Shown here one piece after another: positions 1 through 6,418 of a stretch of 10,039 nt of DNA. The stretch's first letter is position 1. Each line of letters starts with the position of its first letter. The position numbers and the translations under genes are program-made. The stretch covers positions 1 through 10,039 of the forward strand of contig JAEZKA010000099.1 of the NCBI GenBank assembly GCA_023436225.1, in the 5' to 3' direction. This stretch comes from Bacillota bacterium (GTDB taxonomy: Bacteria > Bacillota > Clostridia > Lachnospirales > Lachnospiraceae). The notes beneath the pieces were generated by a model that did no database searches, was not told the origin of the DNA, and saw only the letters and a list, made by a program, of their open reading frames with translations.

Positions 1-101
1 GAGACCGTTTGCCGCCATCGGTACTTTGGTTGTGGCAGATGCTTTTTTCTGTCACAACCTTATGTACCGCTATGTGCGGCAACCGAGTGGGAACGTGTCT
101 C
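1..101. other. Long nested hairpin, possible structured RNA (class not recognised)
   Basis: Almost the whole segment folds into one rod. Positions 1-10 pair with 91-101 (one bulged base), 11-15 with 76-80, 19-24 with 64-69, and 28-39 with 48-59 (12 bp including one G-T pair). The apical loop is 8 nt and rich in T. The only sizeable unpaired stretch is 81-90. The paired arms are richer in GC than the surrounding DNA. No convincing reading frame covers it. I compared it by eye with SAM-I, T-box, lysine, cobalamin, TPP, FMN and c-di-GMP riboswitches, 6S RNA, SRP RNA, tmRNA and group II domain V, and recognised none. The pairing begins at base 1, so the element may extend beyond the window. Strand is undecided. 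It could be an RNA leader, a small RNA, or the palindromic end of a repeat element. Confidence 0.45.
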
Positions 102-164
102 TGTTGGATTGATAGTCACGCGCTATTCTTGTAAATCTAAATATGTGATAAACATCACTAACGT

Positions 165-202
165 AAATGGGGCGCCGCACATTTAGTGCGACAGCCCCAT
201 TT
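165..202. terminator. GC-rich hairpin, probable (bidirectional) transcription terminator
   Basis: The arms AAATGGGGC (165-173) and GCCCCATTT (194-202) are perfect complements. An inner stem GCAC/GTGC (177-180/186-189) encloses a 5-nt loop. It lies downstream of the minus-strand met operon, about 75 bp past the patB stop. The stem is strong, but neither side has a real U-tract (ATTTAATT on plus, ATTTACG on minus), so termination is probable rather than certain. The GGGGCTGTCGCAC-like arm resembles terminator hairpins I associate with Lachnospiraceae genomes; that is recollection, not a search. Confidence 0.5.
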
Positions 203-213
203 AATTCATGACA

Positions 214-267
214 ATAGAAGGTTCGATGAGAGTACCTTCTATCATTGGAATGATACGACATATCATT
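214..267. repeat. Two consecutive inverted repeats downstream of patB
   Basis: The first is a perfect 9-bp inverted repeat, ATAGAAGGT (214-222) and ACCTTCTAT (234-242), with an 11-nt loop. The second is a perfect 7-bp repeat, AATGATA (249-255) and TATCATT (261-267), with a 5-nt loop. Both lie in the 3' untranslated region of the met operon, between the patB stop codon and the GC-rich hairpin at 165-202. They could act as mRNA 3'-end stabilisers or weak terminators. Neither is followed by a clear T-run on the minus strand. Confidence 0.45.
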
Positions 268-277
268 TTAGTTGCTA

Positions 278-1453
278 TTATCTTGACGTTATTGCCTGGT
301 GTAACTGCTCTAGGGCCCTTGCCAGAGTTTGTCTCTGGCAGGCGATGTTAATTCGCTCGAAGCCATCTCCTTCAGGACCAAAGATGTGACCGGGATCCAG
401 CCATAGCTTCGCTTTATGGACAATCAGCTCCTCTAATTCCTTGCGTGTAAGCTGCAACGCGCTAAAATCAAGCCATATTAGATAAGTCCCCTGGGGCTCA
501 ATCAGCTTAATCATGGGAAGCTTCTCCGAAAGGAATTCCCGGACATAATTCAGATTTCCAAGTAAGTAAGCCTTCAACTGTACGAGCCAGGGTTCGCCGT
601 ATTGATAGGCCGCTTTGCAGGCAGCCAATCCAAGGGTATTAAGCTGACTGTAGCCGCTCTTTGCTATCTCGAGCTTCAGCTTCCCTCGTAGGTCATCGTT
701 TTGAATAAAGATATTAGAGACCTGAAGACCTGCAAGATTAAAGGACTTGCTAGGAGCAGTACAGGTTATGGTGTTTTGTGCAAATTCTTCACTGAGATTT
801 GAGAAAACGACATGCTCATAACCTGGATAAGTGAAATCAGAATGGATTTCATCGGATATAACAATAACCTTATATTTAAGACAAATCTCACCCAGACGGG
901 TCAGTTCTTCCTTCGCCCAGACTCTTCCCACCGGATTATGAGGATTGCATAATAGGAAGAGCCTCACACCATTCTTAACGATCTTCTCTTCAAAGTCATC
1001 AAAGTCAACGGTATATTGATTGTCCTGATATATCAGTGAATTCACGACCAGCCTTCGGTTATTTAAGCGAATGGTTTCTGAAAATGGGTAATAGACAGGC
1101 TGTTGAATTAGAACTCCATCCCCCTCCTTCGAAAGGGCTCTGACCGCCATTGCAATGGCAAAGACAACACCCGGGGATTTGATTAACCAATTTTCCTTGG
1201 TATCCCATCCATAATGGCGGAAGAACCAGTCATGAACTACCTTAAAATAGTCCTGCTTTACGTCGCTATAACCAAATATACCATGACTAACTGCCTGGTG
1301 GATAGCCTCTTGAACCTCCTCGGGGACAGAAAAGTCCATATCAGCTACCCATAGAGGAAGAATGTCAGCAGGCTTTCCACGTTCTGTGGAAAAATCATAT
1401 TTTAAAGAGTTTGTATTTTTACGATCGATTAACTTGTCAAAATTATATTTCAA
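278..1453 (-). CDS. patB: PatB/MalY-type cystathionine beta-lyase (PLP-dependent, aminotransferase fold)
   Basis: 391 aa, the usual length for the MalY/PatB branch of fold-type I class I/II aminotransferases. These enzymes cleave cystathionine (or cysteine) by beta-elimination to homocysteine (or sulfide), pyruvate and ammonia in the cytosol. Visible motifs are LPLWVADMDF (32-41), the NPHNPVGR segment (170-177) with the PLP-contacting Asn, SDEIHSDF (200-207) with the Asp that binds the pyridine nitrogen, TAPSKSFNLAGL (232-243) with Schiff-base Lys236, and ERINIACQR (366-374) with the carboxylate-binding Arg. The start is TTG at 1451-1453; an AAGGA-type ribosome binding site lies 9 nt upstream, directly after the stop of the preceding gene. 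The 15-bp gap and shared site suggest translational coupling to the gamma-synthase gene, which supports a cystathionine lyase role. Cysteine desulfhydrase activity or a MalY-like regulatory side role cannot be excluded. Confidence 0.9.
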   Translation of the reverse strand: MKYNFDKLIDRKNTNSLKYDFSTERGKPADILPLWVADMDFSVPEEVQEAIHQAVSHGIFGYSDVKQDYFKVVHDWFFRHYGWDTKENWLIKSPGVVFAIAMAVRALSKEGDGVLIQQPVYYPFSETIRLNNRRLVVNSLIYQDNQYTVDFDDFEEKIVKNGVRLFLLCNPHNPVGRVWAKEELTRLGEICLKYKVIVISDEIHSDFTYPGYEHVVFSNLSEEFAQNTITCTAPSKSFNLAGLQVSNIFIQNDDLRGKLKLEIAKSGYSQLNTLGLAACKAAYQYGEPWLVQLKAYLLGNLNYVREFLSEKLPMIKLIEPQGTYLIWLDFSALQLTRKELEELIVHKAKLWLDPGHIFGPEGDGFERINIACQRQTLARALEQLHQAITSR

Positions 1454-1468
1454 TAGGATCCATCCTTT

Positions 1469-2626
1469 CTAACAATCCACATCATCAAAGGCCTGAGCTA
1501 AATCGGAAATTAAGTCATCGATATACTCGATTCCTATTGATAGTCGGAGTAGGGTTTGGTTAATACCCTTTGCTTCGCGTTCCTCCTCTGGAACATCGGC
1601 ATGGGTCTGGAGTAAGGGATAGGTAATCAGACTCTCCACGCCGCCAAGGCTTTCAGCGTATTGTATCAGCTGCACCTTACGAAGAATGCGGACTGCAGTC
1701 TCAGGTGTATCAACATGGAAGGAGATCATACTACCAAATCCTCGGGATTGCTTACGATTCACTTCATAGCCCGGATGACTCGGTAAGCCGACATAATAAA
1801 CCTTACGGACCTGCTTTTGGGACTTCAGCCAATCAACAATAGCCAGTGCATTCTTTTGTTGTGCTTCCATTCTTATGGAAAGTGTTTTAATCCCACGAAG
1901 CAATAACCAGCTGTCGAAGGGAGATAGACCGGAACCTGTGGTTTTTAAGATGAATCGTATTCGTTCGGACAAGGCTTCATGCGCCGTCACAAGGAAGCCA
2001 GCAAGGGTATCATTATGACCGCCTAAGAATTTCGTTCCACTGTGTAATACCACATCAGCTCCCAGGTCAAGTGGATTTTGAAAATAGGGTGATAAGAAGG
2101 TGTTATCTACCAATAGCAGGAGATTATGAAGGCGGGTAATCCGTGATATCGCCTCCAAATCAGTCACATTCATCATGGGATTCGTAGGTGTTTCAACAAA
2201 GATTGCCTTCGTATTACTTTTGATATGTCTCAATGTAAGATCAGCATCGGAGGTGTCAATATATTCAACCTTGATTCCGTTCTTCTTATTGATATGGTTA
2301 AAGATGCGGATCGTTCCACCATATAAATCATCGGAAGCCAGGATATGATCACCGGGTTCAAAAAGTTCCATAAGCACATTCATAGCAGCCATACCGGAGC
2401 TGAAGGCAACTGCATCATAACCATTTTCCAGAGCTGCAACTATTTTCTCCAGCTGCTCTCTGGTTGGATTCTGTAAGCGGGAATAGTCATAACCCGTACT
2501 GCTTCCAACATCAGGATGGGCAAAGGTTGCTGTCTGATAGATAGGAAAGCTGATCGCACCAGTATTATCAACAGGGCTTTTCTTCTGATTGCCATAAAGG
2601 CATTTTGTGTTAATGTGATGATCCAT
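1469..2626 (-). CDS. metB: Cystathionine gamma-synthase / O-acylhomoserine sulfhydrylase family (MetB/MetI-like)
   Basis: 385 aa from the chosen start; the family is typically about 380 aa. This is a Cys/Met-metabolism PLP enzyme expected to join cysteine to an O-acylhomoserine, giving cystathionine. Motifs: YDYSRLQNPT (47-56, phosphate-binding Tyr and Arg), AFSSGMAA (74-81), ETPTNP (145-150), VDNTF (173-177, Asp174 at the pyridine nitrogen), HSGTKFLGGH (195-204, Schiff-base Lys199), SLGGVESL (326-333) and LLRLSIGIE (359-367, carboxylate-binding Arg361). The SLGGVESLITYP and THADVPEEER segments look more like MetB/MetI and cystathionine gamma-lyase than E. coli MetC. An upstream in-frame ATG at 2660-2662 has no ribosome binding site, whereas the ATG at 2624-2626 has AGGAGG 10 nt before it, so I use the shorter form. 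Gamma-lyase or direct sulfhydrylase activity is possible, but pairing with a beta-lyase gene favours the transsulfuration direction. Confidence 0.9.
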   Translation of the reverse strand: MDHHINTKCLYGNQKKSPVDNTGAISFPIYQTATFAHPDVGSSTGYDYSRLQNPTREQLEKIVAALENGYDAVAFSSGMAAMNVLMELFEPGDHILASDDLYGGTIRIFNHINKKNGIKVEYIDTSDADLTLRHIKSNTKAIFVETPTNPMMNVTDLEAISRITRLHNLLLLVDNTFLSPYFQNPLDLGADVVLHSGTKFLGGHNDTLAGFLVTAHEALSERIRFILKTTGSGLSPFDSWLLLRGIKTLSIRMEAQQKNALAIVDWLKSQKQVRKVYYVGLPSHPGYEVNRKQSRGFGSMISFHVDTPETAVRILRKVQLIQYAESLGGVESLITYPLLQTHADVPEEEREAKGINQTLLRLSIGIEYIDDLISDLAQAFDDVDC

Positions 2627-2672
2627 ACCAAGGAATCCTCCTTTATTAATTATATAATTCATATCAGATTAG

Positions 2673-2758
2673 TATAATTTATAGAATTATAATATATGAA
2701 GTTATATTATACAAGTGTTTCTTAACATGGCTTCATATTAAGATTCATATTAACGTTA
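2673..2758. promoter_or_regulatory. Cluster of inverted and direct repeats around the met promoter (candidate operators)
   Basis: Four elements lie in this AT-rich stretch. TATAATT/AATTATA (2673-2679/2685-2691) is an inverted repeat over the -10 box. ATATGAAG (2694-2701) and CTTCATAT (2731-2738) are an 8-bp inverted pair flanking the -35 box. TTCATATTAA occurs twice (2732-2741 and 2744-2753) as a direct repeat with 12-bp period. TAACGTTA (2751-2758) is an 8-bp palindrome. The recurring TTCATAT/ATATGAA word could be a regulator half-site. I do not recognise it as a known CymR, MtaR or S-box sequence, and AT-rich DNA yields such repeats by chance. Confidence 0.35.
2686..2714 (-). promoter_or_regulatory. 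Predicted sigma-A promoter of the metB-patB operon
   Basis: Read on the minus strand, a TTGTAT -35 box (2709-2714) is separated by exactly 17 nt from a consensus TATAAT -10 box (2686-2691). Transcription would start near 2679, giving a leader of about 50 nt before the ATG at 2626. That is too short for a SAM (S-box) riboswitch or T-box, so control of this operon is more likely by a DNA-binding protein. A 7-bp inverted repeat (2673-2679/2685-2691) overlaps the -10 box. Confidence 0.6.
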
Positions 2759-2806
2759 TATTTGGTAATGCTATTCTTAAGATTTATTTACGTTTTCGCT
2801 AAATTG

Positions 2807-2835
2807 TTGACTTTGATTTCTGCGGATGATAACAT
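2807..2835 (+). promoter_or_regulatory. Predicted promoter of the LCP gene
   Basis: A TTGACT -35 box (2807-2812) and a TAACAT -10 box (2830-2835) are separated by 17 nt. The -35 is near consensus; the -10 matches four of six positions. The start would fall near 2842, leaving a leader of roughly 57 nt. The LCP ATG at 2899 has a modest AAAGG about 12 nt upstream. Confidence 0.45.
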
Positions 2836-2898
2836 CGAAATGTAAATTACTACCAAAGCGAGAAAGCCGCATATCAGGATGAAAGGTATAGAAAAATT

Positions 2899-4149
2899 AT
2901 GAACAACACGAATGGAAGCAATGGAGATAATCCTAGGGAGCAGGATCCCAATGAATCTTTTGAGGATGGAACGGACGAATTTCTGGATGATCTAAAACGA
3001 TCTCTTAGTACACAGGTGAATGAAACGATCCAAGTGGAAGGAGCGGCCAGCTACAATAATAATGATCCTAAGATAAATAAGAGTTTGGAAGTGAAAGTAA
3101 AGAAAAAAGGTTCTAGTAGAATAATAAAGTTTGTTGTAATTCCTATTATAATTATTCTGACGGCAGTTTTCTTCCTAATTAAGACGGATATGGGAAGAAA
3201 CCTGGTTATTCGTATCATCAGTAATTACAGCTACGAGAAATTGAACTATGAAGCCTCGGAAGAACCTGTAGATTTGAAAGATACGGGGGAGAAGCCGGTG
3301 ATAGATACCACCGATAATGCTAATCAGAAACCGACAGAAAGTAAAACTGTTTCTAATATTCTTCTGATTGGTGTAGAGACCTTTGAGGGAGCTTTGAATA
3401 CGGATACGATGATCATTGCGTCTCTGGATTCGAAAAATAAGGTGATAAAGCTTACCTCTCTGATGCGCGATTTATACGTCGAGATACCGGGCTATAAGAA
3501 TAACAAATTAAACTCTGCCTACGCAAATGGAGGGATCAATCTACTCTATGATACAATAGCGACTAATTTTGGTCTGTCAATGGATGGATATGTACTGGTC
3601 GATTTCGATGATTTTGAGGAGATTATCGATTATCTAGGCGGAATCGATCTGGAATTGACCTCAAAGGAAGCAGAGTATCTGAGAACAACCAACTATATAT
3701 CTAATCCGGCCTATCGGAATGTTGTTGCAGGTGTCCAGCATATGAATGGCAATCAGGTACTGGGCTATTGCAGAATTCGTAAGGTATCCACGAAGACAGA
3801 AAGCAGTGATTTCGGACGGACTCAGAGGCAAAGAACTGTACTGGAGAAAATATTCGAAAAGCTTCGTAAAAAGAATGTAATTCAGCTGGGTATGATTATG
3901 AATAATATTATGTCAAATATAGACATAAAAACAGATATTACAAAGACAGAATATAATAACTATCTACAGCAAGCGGTATATCTGGAGAAGAATGAGCTTA
4001 AGACCTTCCGTGTTCCGATTGATGACAGCTATTACAGCGAGAGGGTTCAAATTGGCCGCTATAAGCAGGATGTTCTAGTCCCTAATAGCTGGGATGATAC
4101 CAGAAGTTTGCTTCATGATTTCATTTATGATAATAGTGTGAATGAATAA
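2899..4149 (+). CDS. LytR-CpsA-Psr (LCP) family cell-wall glycopolymer transferase
   Basis: 416 aa, single-pass membrane protein. LCP enzymes transfer undecaprenyl-linked glycopolymers (wall teichoic acid, capsule) onto peptidoglycan outside the membrane. Order: an acidic Asn/Asp/Glu-rich cytoplasmic tail (1-65), a basic patch (66-77), one hydrophobic segment (about 76-94), a linker, then the LCP domain (about 152-325). Motifs are NILLIGVE (153-160), NTDTMIIAS (167-175), SLMRDLYVEIPGY (187-199, with the Arg190-Asp191 pair expected to contact phosphates and metal), GGIDLELT (247-254) and DFGRTQRQR (304-312, the conserved Arg cluster). All key positions expected of an active enzyme appear present. 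Residues after about 330 are less conserved and I assign no domain. The lipoprotein gene follows 91 nt later with no obvious terminator between. The polymer substrate is unknown; the TagF-like gene further downstream suggests a teichoic-acid-like polymer, which is inference. Confidence 0.9.
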   Translation: MNNTNGSNGDNPREQDPNESFEDGTDEFLDDLKRSLSTQVNETIQVEGAASYNNNDPKINKSLEVKVKKKGSSRIIKFVVIPIIIILTAVFFLIKTDMGRNLVIRIISNYSYEKLNYEASEEPVDLKDTGEKPVIDTTDNANQKPTESKTVSNILLIGVETFEGALNTDTMIIASLDSKNKVIKLTSLMRDLYVEIPGYKNNKLNSAYANGGINLLYDTIATNFGLSMDGYVLVDFDDFEEIIDYLGGIDLELTSKEAEYLRTTNYISNPAYRNVVAGVQHMNGNQVLGYCRIRKVSTKTESSDFGRTQRQRTVLEKIFEKLRKKNVIQLGMIMNNIMSNIDIKTDITKTEYNNYLQQAVYLEKNELKTFRVPIDDSYYSERVQIGRYKQDVLVPNSWDDTRSLLHDFIYDNSVNE

Positions 4150-4182
4150 AAAGAACTAATTCACATTGGAACAATCCTGATC

Positions 4183-4205
4183 GTAATATCGTCTATAATT
4201 ATTAC
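4183..4205 (+). promoter_or_regulatory. Weak possible promoter element before the lipoprotein gene
   Basis: A consensus TATAAT (4194-4199) lies 41 nt before the ATG at 4241, inside the loop of an inverted repeat GTAATA/TATTAC (4183-4188/4200-4205). No good -35 box sits at 16-18 nt; the nearest candidate, TTGGAA (4166-4171), is 22 nt away. The lipoprotein may therefore be read mainly from the LCP promoter. Confidence 0.25.
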
Positions 4206-4240
4206 AACGATAAACTTGCGATTTGGAAATGGAGAAGTCT

Positions 4241-5050
4241 ATGAGAAAAGTAATAAGATTCATTTTTATACTAATGCTTACTGTCTTAGTAATGGGTGGC
4301 TGTGGTACAAAAGAGGAAGTATCGAGTACCAAGAATCCCCCCCAATCAGATCAGACACCAAGCAGTGACGGAGAAGAGCAATTCTCGTTCCGTGCTGAAA
4401 TTATTGAAAGCGGAGATGTCTTATTAATTACCCCGAGTGAAGAGAGTAATGAAGCAAGATCCTCCGATAAGATTTCGGTTAATGTGGCCGGTGCGGTATT
4501 AATGGATGAGAACGGAGCGACAATAAAGACAGAGCATCTCATTGCAGGAGACATTCTGGTGATAACCTATAATGGAATGATTGCGGAATCGTATCCTGCT
4601 CAGATTACAGCAACTAAAGTGGAAAAAGTCGGTCATAACAATCTGATGGATGGGTATTTGGCTTTGATTGATGATATTTATCAGGAAGATAAGGGTCTTA
4701 ACAATGATATTAAGAAGATTGCATTGGATACCTCGGAATGGATTAATCTAACTAACCTTGAACAAGAGATGATATTGACAAAAGTGACAGCAGCTTACGG
4801 CTTAGATATCATCGAAGGAACCTATGAAGAGCTAGTAGAACAGAAGATAATTGATAAGGATCAACTATTATTTCCTGATGGTATATTGATAAAATTATCG
4901 AAGATTACCTATGACGAGAACAAAGAAGAGATTAAGTGTGCTATCAGTAAATGGAGAAGCGGAGATGGTGCCATCGGCGCGGACGATGTCACAGCTGTTC
5001 TTAAAAACGGAAGCTGGGAGATAACAAAGGAAGGCAATTGGATTAGCTAA
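4241..5050 (+). CDS. Lipoprotein with DUF3221-like (YobA-type) domain, function unknown
   Basis: 269 aa from the ATG at 4241, chosen because GGAG sits 6 nt upstream; in-frame TTG (4223) and ATG (4229) lack good sites. Residues 1-20 form a lipoprotein signal peptide (basic n-region, hydrophobic core) ending in MGGC, so Cys21 should be lipidated and the protein held on the outer face of the membrane. A Ser/Pro/Glu-rich linker (22-47) follows. Residues about 48-128 (SFRAEIIE, SSDKISV, GDILVITYNGMIAESYPAQI) resemble the small beta-rich DUF3221/YobA-type domain. The C-terminal part (about 135-269), with MDGYLALIDDIY, DGILIKLS and KWRSGDGAIG, resembles a segment I recall from Lachnospiraceae lipoproteins, with no known activity. 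No catalytic motif is visible. It is probably co-transcribed with the LCP gene, which hints at an envelope role only by position. Confidence 0.75.
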   Translation: MRKVIRFIFILMLTVLVMGGCGTKEEVSSTKNPPQSDQTPSSDGEEQFSFRAEIIESGDVLLITPSEESNEARSSDKISVNVAGAVLMDENGATIKTEHLIAGDILVITYNGMIAESYPAQITATKVEKVGHNNLMDGYLALIDDIYQEDKGLNNDIKKIALDTSEWINLTNLEQEMILTKVTAAYGLDIIEGTYEELVEQKIIDKDQLLFPDGILIKLSKITYDENKEEIKCAISKWRSGDGAIGADDVTAVLKNGSWEITKEGNWIS

Positions 5051-5080
5051 TAATCAAAGAAATGCTTCCTAATCCAATTG
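5035..5080. terminator. 12-bp inverted repeat between convergent genes, possible bidirectional terminator
   Basis: CAATTGGATTAG (5035-5046) is perfectly complementary to CTAATCCAATTG (5069-5080), with a 22-nt loop. The left arm lies in the last codons of the lipoprotein gene and the loop holds its stop codon; the right arm ends 9 nt before the stop of the convergent permease gene. Neither side has a T-tract and the loop is long, so it is a weak classical terminator. It may instead stabilise 3' ends of both transcripts. Confidence 0.4.
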
Positions 5081-5088
5081 GGACCTTA

Positions 5089-6234
5089 TTAAGCAAGTAT
5101 AGAGAGAAAGTTCCATAGGTAATAGAATAGGCATAGTACAACCAGGAAGCCTAGATTATATAGAGTGAAAACTCCAAGAAACCTAGCTGAATTTGCATTG
5201 GAGGTTCTAAGATAGAACTTATAGGAGATCAGACTTGCCAGCGAAGCTACCAATGTTCCTAAGCCTCCCAGATCAGTACCAAGGATGATTGCTTTATAAT
5301 TATCCGTAAAGGCAGATAGTAATACGGCAGCCGGAACGTTACTGATGATCTGGCTGGCTAGCAAGGATATTATGAATTCTCTGCCATTCAGTAAAGATGC
5401 AAGAAAATCCCGGATAACCGGTATGTTGCCGATATTACCTACAAATATAAAAAAGCATACAAAGGTAAGAAGTAGGGAGTAATCTACTTTTTTAATGATA
5501 GTACCATCAAAGATAACAATGCAAAGGAAAACAGCCAAAATGGTGATACGATAATCAATTAAGTTTAATACACACGCAAGGCAGACAAGAAAAAGTCCAC
5601 TATACATGGCGATGGTATAGGGGTTATGCTTGTCTGTTTTTCCCGTATCGGAAAGTGTAAAGCTGATATGCTCCTTAGGGATGAACATAATCGCAATATA
5701 TAATAATAGTAAAGACAATATAGTATAAGGTATAGTGATTTTAAGAAACTCAGTGATGGGAATGTTATACTCCGAATACAGAAAAAGATTCTGTGGATTT
5801 CCCACTGGAGTAAGCATGCTGCCTAGATTTGCAGCTATTGTCTGAAGAACAATCATTGTTATGAGGTACTTAGTATACCCGGTCATGGTAAGTATTAGAA
5901 TTGCAAAGGGAACAAAGGTAATCAGAGCTACATCGTTGGTGATCCACATTGAGGTAAAAAAGCTTAGAAGCACCAGTACAAGTGCAATGGATCTAATGTT
6001 TGCCACGCGCATTAATAGCTTTTCAGAAAGAAGAATAAAGATACCGGTTTTATTAAAGCCGGATACAACTGCCATTAGGCAAAATAAGAGGCCAAGTACC
6101 CGGAAATCAATATATTCTATATACCCTAGGGTTGGGGGAACAAAGAACATAGTTAGAATAGCAGCCAACCCGGCAATACAAAGGACAGCTTCCTTTTGAA
6201 TAAAGGTAAAAAGTGGACTGTAAATTTTTCTCAT
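5089..6234 (-). CDS. ArsB/NhaD (ion transporter) superfamily permease, SLC13-like
   Basis: 381 aa, integral membrane protein with roughly 10-11 hydrophobic segments. The paired signatures of this superfamily are visible in both halves: TNDVALITFVP (99-109) with ANLGSMLTPVGNPQNL (135-150), and SNVPAAVLLSAFT (298-310) with GTDLGGLGTLVASLASLIS (319-337). The two sets fit the inverted-repeat architecture in which Asn/Thr/Pro hairpins form the substrate site. Substrate could be arsenite, a di- or tricarboxylate, sulfate or Na+/H+; none can be chosen from sequence, and no arsR, arsA or arsC lies nearby. The ATG at 6234 is preferred because AAAGGA lies 8 nt upstream; the ATG at 6258 (8 residues longer) has no site. 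It is somewhat short compared with ArsB at about 430 aa, yet both motif pairs are intact. Transcribed divergently from the acyltransferase gene. Confidence 0.85.
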   Translation of the reverse strand: MRKIYSPLFTFIQKEAVLCIAGLAAILTMFFVPPTLGYIEYIDFRVLGLLFCLMAVVSGFNKTGIFILLSEKLLMRVANIRSIALVLVLLSFFTSMWITNDVALITFVPFAILILTMTGYTKYLITMIVLQTIAANLGSMLTPVGNPQNLFLYSEYNIPITEFLKITIPYTILSLLLLYIAIMFIPKEHISFTLSDTGKTDKHNPYTIAMYSGLFLVCLACVLNLIDYRITILAVFLCIVIFDGTIIKKVDYSLLLTFVCFFIFVGNIGNIPVIRDFLASLLNGREFIISLLASQIISNVPAAVLLSAFTDNYKAIILGTDLGGLGTLVASLASLISYKFYLRTSNANSARFLGVFTLYNLGFLVVLCLFYYLWNFLSILA

Positions 6235-6303
6235 AATTTCATTCCTTTTTTCTTGCATTTTATTTAAATGGTGCTAAAATACATAATTGTTGTATCGCAT
6301 ACA

Positions 6304-6337
6304 GTAGAATTCTACAGCAAAAAAGTTTTAAAATCAA
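6304..6337 (-). promoter_or_regulatory. Predicted permease promoter with palindrome over the -10 box
   Basis: On the minus strand, a TTGATT -35 box (6332-6337) and a TAGAAT -10 box (6309-6314) are 17 nt apart. A perfect 12-bp palindrome GTAGAATTCTAC (6304-6315) covers the -10, and a second inverted repeat, TGTAT/ATACA (6291-6295/6299-6303), abuts it on the downstream side. This is a plausible operator for a repressor. The leader to the ATG at 6234 would be about 65-70 nt. Confidence 0.5.
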
Positions 6338-6353
6338 TGGAATAATAAAAACA

Positions 6354-6382
6354 TTGCAGGATAAGATAAACTTTGCTAAAAT
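6354..6382 (+). promoter_or_regulatory. Predicted promoter of the acyltransferase-glycosyltransferase pair
   Basis: A TTGCAG -35 box (6354-6359) and a TAAAAT -10 box (6377-6382) are 17 nt apart. Transcription would start near 6389, about 30 nt before the ATG at 6419, which has AGGAG 5 nt upstream. The element is back to back with the permease promoter, its -35 box only 16 bp away, so the two may share control. Confidence 0.55.
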
Positions 6383-6418
6383 CAAAATGTCTGTATGTAT
6401 CAGTAAATAGGAGTTAAC

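Noticed and set aside
70..261. 63-residue open frame on the minus strand in the left intergenic region
   Set aside because: It runs through the hairpins at 165-242, resembles no protein I know and has no clear ribosome binding site.
320..340. Hairpin TGCCAGAG/CTCTGGCA near the patB 3' end
   Set aside because: It lies wholly within patB coding sequence, encoding the conserved C-terminal helix, with no T-tract; probably coincidental.
1451..1453. Possible truncation of patB because no ATG is found at its start
   Set aside because: TTG with a well-placed ribosome binding site gives a full-length N-terminus matching the family (LPLWVADMDF at about residue 32).
2627..2898. Possible SAM (S-box) riboswitch or T-box upstream of metB
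   Set aside because: No S-box or T-box conserved segments are visible on the minus strand, and the predicted leader is only about 50 nt.
5861..6199. 112-residue open frame on the plus strand
   Set aside because: It is antisense to the conserved permease coding region, has a biased Arg/Ile/Ser composition, and lacks a ribosome binding site; a shadow frame.
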